A stretch of DNA of 10,849 nucleotides, from contig NZ_CALIMS010000032.1 in the NCBI RefSeq assembly GCF_938045345.1, forward strand, positions 1-10,849, in the 5' to 3' direction. This document shows, one piece after another, positions 6,854-10,849 of the stretch. Position 1 is the first letter of the stretch. The number at the start of each line of letters is the position of its first letter. The notes beneath the pieces were generated by a model. That model was not told the DNA's origin. It made no database searches and worked only from the letters and a program-made list of their open reading frames with translations. Both the position numbers and the translations under genes were made by a program. Source of the stretch: an uncultured Campylobacter sp. (lineage in GTDB: Bacteria > Campylobacterota > Campylobacteria > Campylobacterales > Campylobacteraceae).

Positions 6854-7021
6854 CTAAAAATTTCCCATAGGCACGACGGCAAATTTATTCACCCACGCCA
6901 TCATGATGACGAGTATAGCGATACCCGCGATACCAAAGCCCATAACTGCGCGCTTTTTCTCAGGTCTAAACCACAACAAAAGGCCCGCGACGAAAAACAT
7001 CAGAACCATTAAAAATTCCAT
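6854..7021 (-). CDS. dba: Dba, small DsbI-accessory membrane protein
   Basis: A 55-residue ORF: ATG at 7021, TAG at 6854-6856, with GGAG 6 bases before the start. It has a hydrophobic N-terminal segment (MEFLMVLMFFVAGLLLWF), a positively charged RPEKKR turn (19-24), then a second hydrophobic segment (about 26-43), so probably two membrane spans. Length, topology and position directly before dsbI match Dba of C. jejuni, which is encoded just upstream of dsbI and is reported to be needed for DsbI function, the two being translationally coupled. Here dba and dsbI are 9 bases apart and share one transcript. Assignment rests on size, composition and synteny rather than a motif. Confidence 0.75.
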   Translation of the reverse strand: MEFLMVLMFFVAGLLLWFRPEKKRAVMGFGIAGIAILVIMMAWVNKFAVVPMGNF

Positions 7022-7645
7022 ATTTTCTCCTTTCTTACTGAAATTTAATATCGTAAAAATATTACTATTTTGCTTATTAGACGCATATTAAAAATTGTGT
7101 TTTTATCAGTGTAAATAAATTTTTTATGAAATTTTATGATACTAAAATAGCTATTTTTAAGAATGTTTTTTCTGTTTCAGCTTGATTTGAATTTATTTAA
7201 GGCTTTTCGATTGATCTGATTCTGCTTGTGCAGGTCGCGTGATAAAACGCCACAGGATTGAAATTATAAAATTAGCAAGAAGATGGGCAATGACTTCTAG
7301 CGTAGCAGCAAGCAAGCAGGGGGCAGTTATCGTTACGGTATAGGCGCGCTTTCTTGTAGTGTGATACCCCCCCCCTTTTTTTTTGTTTTTACAGTGTGTT
7401 GCCATACTGCACGCAACTATTCTCTTGTGTCTTGGTTGACCCTCTTATGGCGTGCCTATTCTTCTACCGGGCGTTCGTTTTTGTCGTGGATGCTAGCTCG
7501 CTGATCACAAGCGATATTTTCCTATTAAGTTTATATTGATCACGGATACTACTTTATTGCGTAGTTATTTTGGCTTACGCTCGACATAAAATTTTTAAGA
7601 TTGCCGAAGCTCATCCAAACCGACCGTTTTAATTTTACCCGCTTC
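7022..7645. other. 624-bp stretch without a convincing gene
   Basis: 7022-7200 is strongly AT-rich and should hold the promoter of the dba-dsbI operon, though no -10 stands out. On the minus strand 7193-7405 is an open frame of 70 codons (ATG at 7405, no Shine-Dalgarno) that runs through the A9/G9 tract. Its product has one hydrophobic stretch (residues about 26-50) and resembles nothing I recognise; it may be a remnant, chance, or a phase-variable small membrane protein. 7406-7645 shows nothing coding. The composition is neither that of the flanking genes nor of the recQ module, so this looks like decayed or foreign spacer. Confidence 0.5.
7367..7384. repeat. Adjacent C9 and T9 homopolymers (A9G9 on the minus strand)
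   Basis: Nine Cs at 7367-7375 are followed immediately by nine Ts at 7376-7384. Poly-G/C tracts of 8 or more are typical slipped-strand contingency loci in Campylobacter. Here the tract lies inside an unassigned 70-codon minus-strand frame. The directly seen fact is the tract; variability is inferred. Confidence 0.85.
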
Positions 7646-8573
7646 TTAGTCTCGAAGCGTCTGCGCGTGAGCTTTAGGTGGCATGCCAAACATCCTCGCG
7701 TACTCCCTGCTGAATTGCGACGGGCTTTCGTATCCGACGTCAAAGGCCGCTTGAGAAGCCGTGCTATCGCTGTTTTGCAAGATATATCTAGCTTCCTGCA
7801 GTCTAATGCGCTTTTGAAAATCAAGTGGGCTTAGCGCGGTAATTTTTTTGAAATTATGGTAAAACGACGACGGACTAATGCCGAGCTCGGCCGCCAACTC
7901 GCGCATGTTGATCGGCTCTTTGAAGCGGATTTTAATTTCCCTCATTGCGCGCGCGATGGAGTTTTTCCGCCGTACCCTGCATAACGAAGCGACTCAGGAA
8001 TTCTCCCACGCCGCTTAAGATCAGCATGTATAAAATTTCCTTTATTGCCAAACGCCCGACGTGCTTTAGGCTCGCAGGCTCCCGCCGTAGCAAAGAGATG
8101 AGCCTAGAAACGGCGTCCGCGATCTCGTAGCTCATATGCCGAAATATAGGCTGCTTTCAAGTCTGCCAGCGCGGCTCTGCCCCTCTATCACCTTTAGCGC
8201 TTCAAGAATGTCCTCGCTTTGAAATTTAATGCTTACCGATAGAAACGGGCAGTGCTCTACTCGCCCCAAAAGCGGCAGGTCGTTTGCGCAAAGTAGGAAT
8301 TTTTGCGTATCGTAGCGATACTGCTTGCCGCTAAATTCCACCATTTTACCGCCGCGCAGGCGCAAGCACACGCTGGGTTCATAGATCGTCGCGATGAAGT
8401 CCGAAGGCTTTCTGACGGTAGAAGCTAAGCACCTTTATAGGCGTCTGAACGTGTCCGTAGGTGGGATATAGCTCGTCCGCGATCTTTGCGGCGTCTTTTA
8501 AAATTTTATCTACTTCGTTTATGCTCTCCTTTAAATTTACTCGGGTTATATTTAAATTTACACGATTAGGCAA
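7646..8573 (-). pseudogene. AraC-family transcriptional regulator (YqhC-like, AraC_N type), broken by three frame changes
   Basis: Four consecutive minus-strand pieces in alternating frames join into one AraC_N plus HTH regulator. Piece 1 (to about 8405) holds LYPTYGHVQTPIKVLSFYRQ. Piece 2 resumes one base out of frame as KPSDFIATIYEPSVCLRLRGG and runs to a TGA at 8132. Piece 3 (from 8135) holds IADAVSRLISLLRREP and AIKEILYMLILSG. Piece 4 resumes near 7970 as SIARAMREIKIRF and contains both HTH motifs of the DNA-binding domain, ending with the signature VGYESPSQFSREYARMFGMPP. The breaks fall near 8410 (AAA run), 8133 (ATGA) and about 7970 (A5 run). The start is uncertain: an AAAGGAG at 8532-8526 is followed by ATA rather than ATG at 8522. 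AraC_N regulators commonly sit divergently from YqhD-type reductases and activate them, as here. Probably non-functional unless the breaks are sequencing errors. Confidence 0.85.
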
Positions 8574-8612
8574 GGAATTTGAACCATCGTGCTACCGCAA
8601 AATTTTAAAAAA

Positions 8613-8627
8613 GGCTATAATTTAGCC
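8613..8627 (+). promoter_or_regulatory. Promoter -10 of the YqhD-like gene inside a short palindrome
   Basis: TATAAT at 8616-8621 is a perfect -10 and lies 28 bases before the ATG at 8650. It is enclosed by GGCTA (8613-8617) and TAGCC (8623-8627), an inverted repeat with a 5-base centre. No -35 stands out. The palindrome could be an operator or chance. Confidence 0.6.
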
Positions 8628-8649
8628 AACTTTGTTTAAAGGAGAGAAG

Positions 8650-9795
8650 ATGACAAATTTTAGTTTTTGCAACCCCGTGAGGATAGAATTTGGCAAGGGT
8701 AAAGAGGAGCATATCGGGCAGTATATGAAGGAAGCGGGCGCGAAAAAAGCTCTCGTACTATACGGCAGCGAGCGCGTGCGAAAGAGCGGTCTGATGGGCG
8801 TCGTGGAGAGCAGCTTAAAGGCAAGCGGTATAGAATTTACGCAGCTTGGCGGCATAAAATCAAATCCCGTACTAAGCAAAGTAAACGAAGCGATCGGGCT
8901 TGCTAAGGAATTTGGCGCCGATAGCGTGCTTGCTGTGGGCGGCGGAAGCGTGCTGGACTCGGCGAAAGCCGTAGCCGCGGGCGCCTGCTGCGAGGGCAAT
9001 GTGTGGGATTTTTTCACCGGCAAAAGTCCGAGTGTCGCGCTTAAAATTTTTGATATCATCACCCTCGCCGCGACGGGCTCAGAGATGAACTGCGGCGGAG
9101 TGGTGACCAAGGAGCAGACCAGGCAAAAATACCCGATCAGCGCGCCGTGTCTATACCCGAAAGTCTCGGTCATAAACCCGCAGCTGCAAGCAACCGTCAG
9201 CCGCGAGTATCTCGTATATAGCGCGAGCGACATCATCGCCCACAGCATCGAGGGGTATTTTACCGCTAGCGTCCATCCGGACATCGTGCGAGCCTATATC
9301 GAAGCCAACATCAAAACCGTCATCCGCACGACTGAAATCCTGCTCGCAGATCCGAGCGATTACGATTCGCGCGCCGAGTTTGCGTGGGCCGCGACAATGG
9401 CATTAAATGGACTAACCTACGTGGGCGTGGGTGGCTTCGGCTATCCGAACCATATGATCGAGCATGCGATGAGCGCGGTTGTGGACTGCGCGCATGGAGC
9501 CGGTCTTAGCGTGGTAATGCCTGCGTGGATGAGGTGGTATAAGGATAGAAATTTAAGCGCGTTTGAGCGTTTCGCTCGTGAAATTTTCGGCCTTAAAAGT
9601 GCGAATGAAGGCATTACAGCACTTAAAGCGTGGTTTGATAAGATCGGCACGCCGACTAATCTCGCGCAGCTTGGCATCGAAGGTAAGGTACTAGATGAGG
9701 TCATAGACGTAGCCGCGACAAACGCCAAAGCGTGGAATATGTCGGAGCTCTACAGCCGCGAAAATATCGCTAAAATTTTAGATTTTGCAAAATAA
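8650..9795 (+). CDS. yqhD: Iron-containing alcohol dehydrogenase, YqhD/BdhA-like NADPH-dependent aldehyde reductase
   Basis: 381 residues, the usual length for the family. The nucleotide-binding motif GGGSVLDSAK is at 97-106. The four metal ligands are visible as D194 and H198 (ASDIIAH), H268 (NHMIEH) and H282 (CAHGAG), spaced as in E. coli YqhD. Enzymes of this group are cytosolic and reduce short-chain aldehydes to alcohols with NAD(P)H, serving detoxification of reactive aldehydes or fermentation. ATG 8650 is chosen over the TTG at 8632 because AAAGGAG (8638-8644) lies 5 bases before it. A TATAAT sits at 8616-8621. The divergent neighbour is a broken AraC-type regulator of the sort (YqhC) that activates yqhD in E. 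coli, so regulation here may be altered. The NADPH preference and exact substrate are inferred from the family. No clear terminator follows, only a compound hairpin. Confidence 0.92.
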   Translation: MTNFSFCNPVRIEFGKGKEEHIGQYMKEAGAKKALVLYGSERVRKSGLMGVVESSLKASGIEFTQLGGIKSNPVLSKVNEAIGLAKEFGADSVLAVGGGSVLDSAKAVAAGACCEGNVWDFFTGKSPSVALKIFDIITLAATGSEMNCGGVVTKEQTRQKYPISAPCLYPKVSVINPQLQATVSREYLVYSASDIIAHSIEGYFTASVHPDIVRAYIEANIKTVIRTTEILLADPSDYDSRAEFAWAATMALNGLTYVGVGGFGYPNHMIEHAMSAVVDCAHGAGLSVVMPAWMRWYKDRNLSAFERFAREIFGLKSANEGITALKAWFDKIGTPTNLAQLGIEGKVLDEVIDVAATNAKAWNMSELYSRENIAKILDFAK

Positions 9796-10255
9796 GGCGC
9801 GAGCGCATAGATAAAATTTTAAATTTAAAAAGGTGATCGTCTCTTCTTAAAAGAACAAGCGATAGTGTGGGCGCACTAGCGATCGCCTTTCCAAAAAAGC
9901 AAACGGCGGCGTGGATCGCTAGATGATCGTCCGTATCCCTTAAGTCTGCGGCGCTTGCCGCAAGAGGGCAGCAGCGATAGGCAGTGTGCCTGATTTAAAG
10001 TGGAAGCGGCCACAGATCGAGCGTGGAATTTGGCTATGGTCTGGCAGGGTAAATTTTTGTCGCATAATATTCGCATTGAATTCGATGTGCAAATCCCGCA
10101 ATAAATTTTACTACGGCGAGGAGGTTTTGTTGCGTTTGATAGCTTTATTTAACCACCTTTATCCTGTGCGCTATCTAAAATTCGCTCTTAAATTTTAATC
10201 TCGGCTTTATATTTATAATCGCAAAGATTGTTTTTGCGTGCTGCTGCGCATAAAT
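9796..10255. other. 460-bp non-coding, hairpin-rich intergenic region
   Basis: No reading frame here looks coding. It contains a compound hairpin at 9829-9890, a perfect TGCGGC-gctt-GCCGCA hairpin at 9947-9962 and an AGGCA-gtg-TGCCT hairpin at 9979-9991. A GAGGAGG near 10119-10125 is followed by a TTG and 21 more codons (10130-10198), which is too short and featureless to call. The right part (10180-10255) is AT-rich and forms the 3' flank of the Imm10-like remnant. Confidence 0.55.
9829..9890 (+). other. Compound stem-loop downstream of the YqhD-like gene
   Basis: AAAGGTGATCG (9829-9839) pairs with CGATCGCCTTT (9880-9890) over 11 bases with one G-T wobble. Inside are a weak TTCT/AGAA hairpin (9844-9855) and TAGTG/CACTA (9863-9867 and 9874-9878). 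The closing arm ends with only three Ts before CC, so it is a poor intrinsic terminator. It could be a 3'-end structure or part of a small RNA. Only the pairing is seen directly. Confidence 0.4.
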
Positions 10256-10612
10256 TTATCCCTCGATGCTGAGCGGATCGCCGAAAATTTCTTTGCAATA
10301 CTGAATGAAGCGTTTGGGAATTTTGACGCCGCTGATATCCACAGTGATGATGCTGTCTTGGACTTCAAAAACGATAAGCTCGCTAGTGATTTTCACAGCC
10401 TTCAGCCGTTATAGCACACGTCGCCTACACTTAGCGTATAGGCCGTTATGCGGTGCGTCTGCGTCCTCGTACCGTCCGAGCTTGATCGGTCTTTGGAAAA
10501 GCAGATAGTTTTTATAGTCGTACCTGTCGTCCGCAAGGCCTATCATATAATAATTCTCGGCGCTGTTTTTGGAGGCGACCGCAATACCTGCTTTAAAATT
10601 TAGTCTAAACAT
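10256..10612 (-). pseudogene. Imm10-like polymorphic-toxin immunity protein, frame-damaged orphan
   Basis: The ATG at 10612 begins MFRLNFKAG. Family-like features follow: YYMIGLADDRYDYKNYLLFQ (about residues 22-41), then GLYAKC. The frame then reads into a TAA at 10409-10411, but coding resumes in the same frame directly after it as LKAVKITSELIVFEVQDSII and runs to the TAA at 10256-10258. Between these blocks the +1 frame encodes GDVCYNG, which matches the C-Y-G-G core expected at this point in Imm10 proteins. So one inserted and one lost base (within about 10403-10425) probably caused the stop, with frame restored after it. Imm10 proteins are small cytoplasmic immunity factors against polymorphic toxins; no toxin gene lies beside it, and purM is upstream. 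Ribosome site weak (AGAG). Family call is by pattern recognition. Confidence 0.6.
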
Positions 10613-10627
10613 AAACTCTGCTTTGAC

Positions 10628-10651
10628 AAAAAGCGGCAAATTTTACCGCTT
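10628..10651 (-). terminator. Intrinsic terminator of purM
   Basis: On the minus strand AAGCGG (10651-10646) pairs with CCGCTT (10636-10631) around a 9-base loop, and the stem runs into TTTTT (10632-10628). It begins 6 bases after the purM stop codon. A TTG at 10639 that would extend the Imm10-like frame lies inside this hairpin, which favours the ATG at 10612 as that gene's start. Confidence 0.75.
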
Positions 10652-10656
10652 CAAAT

Positions 10657-10849
10657 TTACACGAGCTGTACGCCCCCGCCTTTTACGACCTCGCCGATGA
10701 CGTAGCCGCCCGAGTTAGCGAGCACGAAGTCCGCGTTTTGCTTCGGGGCTACGACGATCATACCAACGCCCATATTAAACGTCCTCATCATCTCGGCAGG
10801 CTCCACCTTTTGCGCGATGATTTTAAAGATTTCAGGCGTGCGGATCGCG
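10657..10849 (-). CDS. purM: Phosphoribosylformylglycinamidine cyclo-ligase (AIR synthetase), C-terminal part
   Basis: The last 63 codons of a minus-strand gene that continues past the right edge, with TAA at 10657-10659. The visible protein holds TPEIFKIIAQKVEPAEMMRTFNMGVGMIVV, split here as TPEIFKIIAQ (residues near the window edge) and MMRTFNMGVGMIVV, the C-terminal AIR-synthase signature. It ends in YVIGEVVKGGGVQLV, where GEV is the family's usual final strand. PurM is cytosolic and closes the imidazole ring of FGAM to AIR using ATP, the fifth step of de novo purine synthesis. Composition matches the reductase and dsb genes, so this is core chromosome. An intrinsic terminator follows 6 bases after the stop. 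Confidence 0.92.
   Translation of the reverse strand, partial: AIRTPEIFKIIAQKVEPAEMMRTFNMGVGMIVVAPKQNADFVLANSGGYVIGEVVKGGGVQLV

Noticed and set aside
7193..7405. 70-codon minus-strand frame with a hydrophobic stretch
   Set aside because: No Shine-Dalgarno, no recognisable family, and it runs through the A9/G9 tract. Kept only as a note in the region description.
7549..7824. 91-codon minus-strand frame
   Set aside because: Out of frame with the AraC HTH piece it overlaps, which has clear family signatures; the distal part looks like nothing recognisable.
8132..8135. ATGA overlap between two AraC pieces as genuine translational coupling of two proteins
   Set aside because: The pieces are collinear parts of one AraC_N domain, and two further frame breaks lie in the same gene, so decay or sequencing error is simpler.
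9876..10076. 66-codon minus-strand frame
   Set aside because: Arginine-rich, low-complexity product over the hairpin cluster; no ribosome site or family resemblance.
9986..10198. 70-codon plus-strand frame, and a shorter TTG-started frame from 10130 behind a GAGGAGG
   Set aside because: Composition is not protein-like, no motif, and the TTG-started version is only about 22 codons.
1..10849. CRISPR arrays, tRNA or rRNA genes, insertion sequences
   Set aside because: No spaced repeat array, no cloverleaf or rRNA-like stretch and no transposase were seen on either strand.

Overview
The window looks like a chromosomal segment from a Campylobacter, probably one of the higher-GC non-jejuni (oral-type) species. 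The clues are frequent AAATTT/TTTAAA motifs, AAGGA/AGGAG ribosome sites, a dba-dsbI locus (a Campylobacter/Helicobacter-type thiol-oxidation operon) and a terminal-reductase operon. The genus is fairly secure; the species is inference only.

Layout, left to right. (1) Positions 1-1764, plus strand: the end of a molybdoenzyme (DMSO-reductase-type) operon, with the tail of a 4Fe-4S electron-transfer subunit, a TorD/DmsD-like chaperone and an NrfD/PsrC-type quinol-interacting membrane subunit. A strong intrinsic terminator closes it. (2) Positions 1806-5020, minus strand: a visibly AT-richer two-gene module. The first gene is a RecQ helicase whose C-terminus is a ComF-like phosphoribosyltransferase; the second is a divergent DprA-like protein. 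They overlap by one base (TAATG). Helicase plus zinc cysteines plus ComF-like domain plus DprA recapitulates the part list of the competence set ComFA/ComFC/DprA. The pairing also recalls PRTase-DprA toxin-antitoxin/antiphage systems. This is the most interesting part of the window and a good candidate accessory (defence-like) island. (3) Positions 5189-7021, minus strand: dba (55 aa), the five-helix membrane part of DsbI, and a separate exported protein that appears to be the DsbI C-terminal beta-propeller encoded as its own gene. (4) Positions 7022-7645: no convincing gene, but an A9/G9 double homopolymer. (5) Positions 7646-8573, minus strand: a broken AraC-family regulator with three frame breaks, divergent from an intact YqhD-like iron-dependent alcohol/aldehyde reductase (8650-9795, plus strand). 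(6) Positions 9796-10255: non-coding, hairpin-rich. (7) Positions 10256-10612, minus strand: a frame-damaged Imm10-like orphan immunity protein. (8) Positions 10657-10849, minus strand: the 3' end of purM, with its terminator.

The operons handle anaerobic or alternative respiration, periplasmic disulfide chemistry, aldehyde detoxification and purine synthesis. The RecQ/DprA module is the clear outsider in base composition and function. Two genes in the right half (AraC, Imm10) carry single-base frame breaks. These are either real decay or sequencing error and need read-level confirmation.
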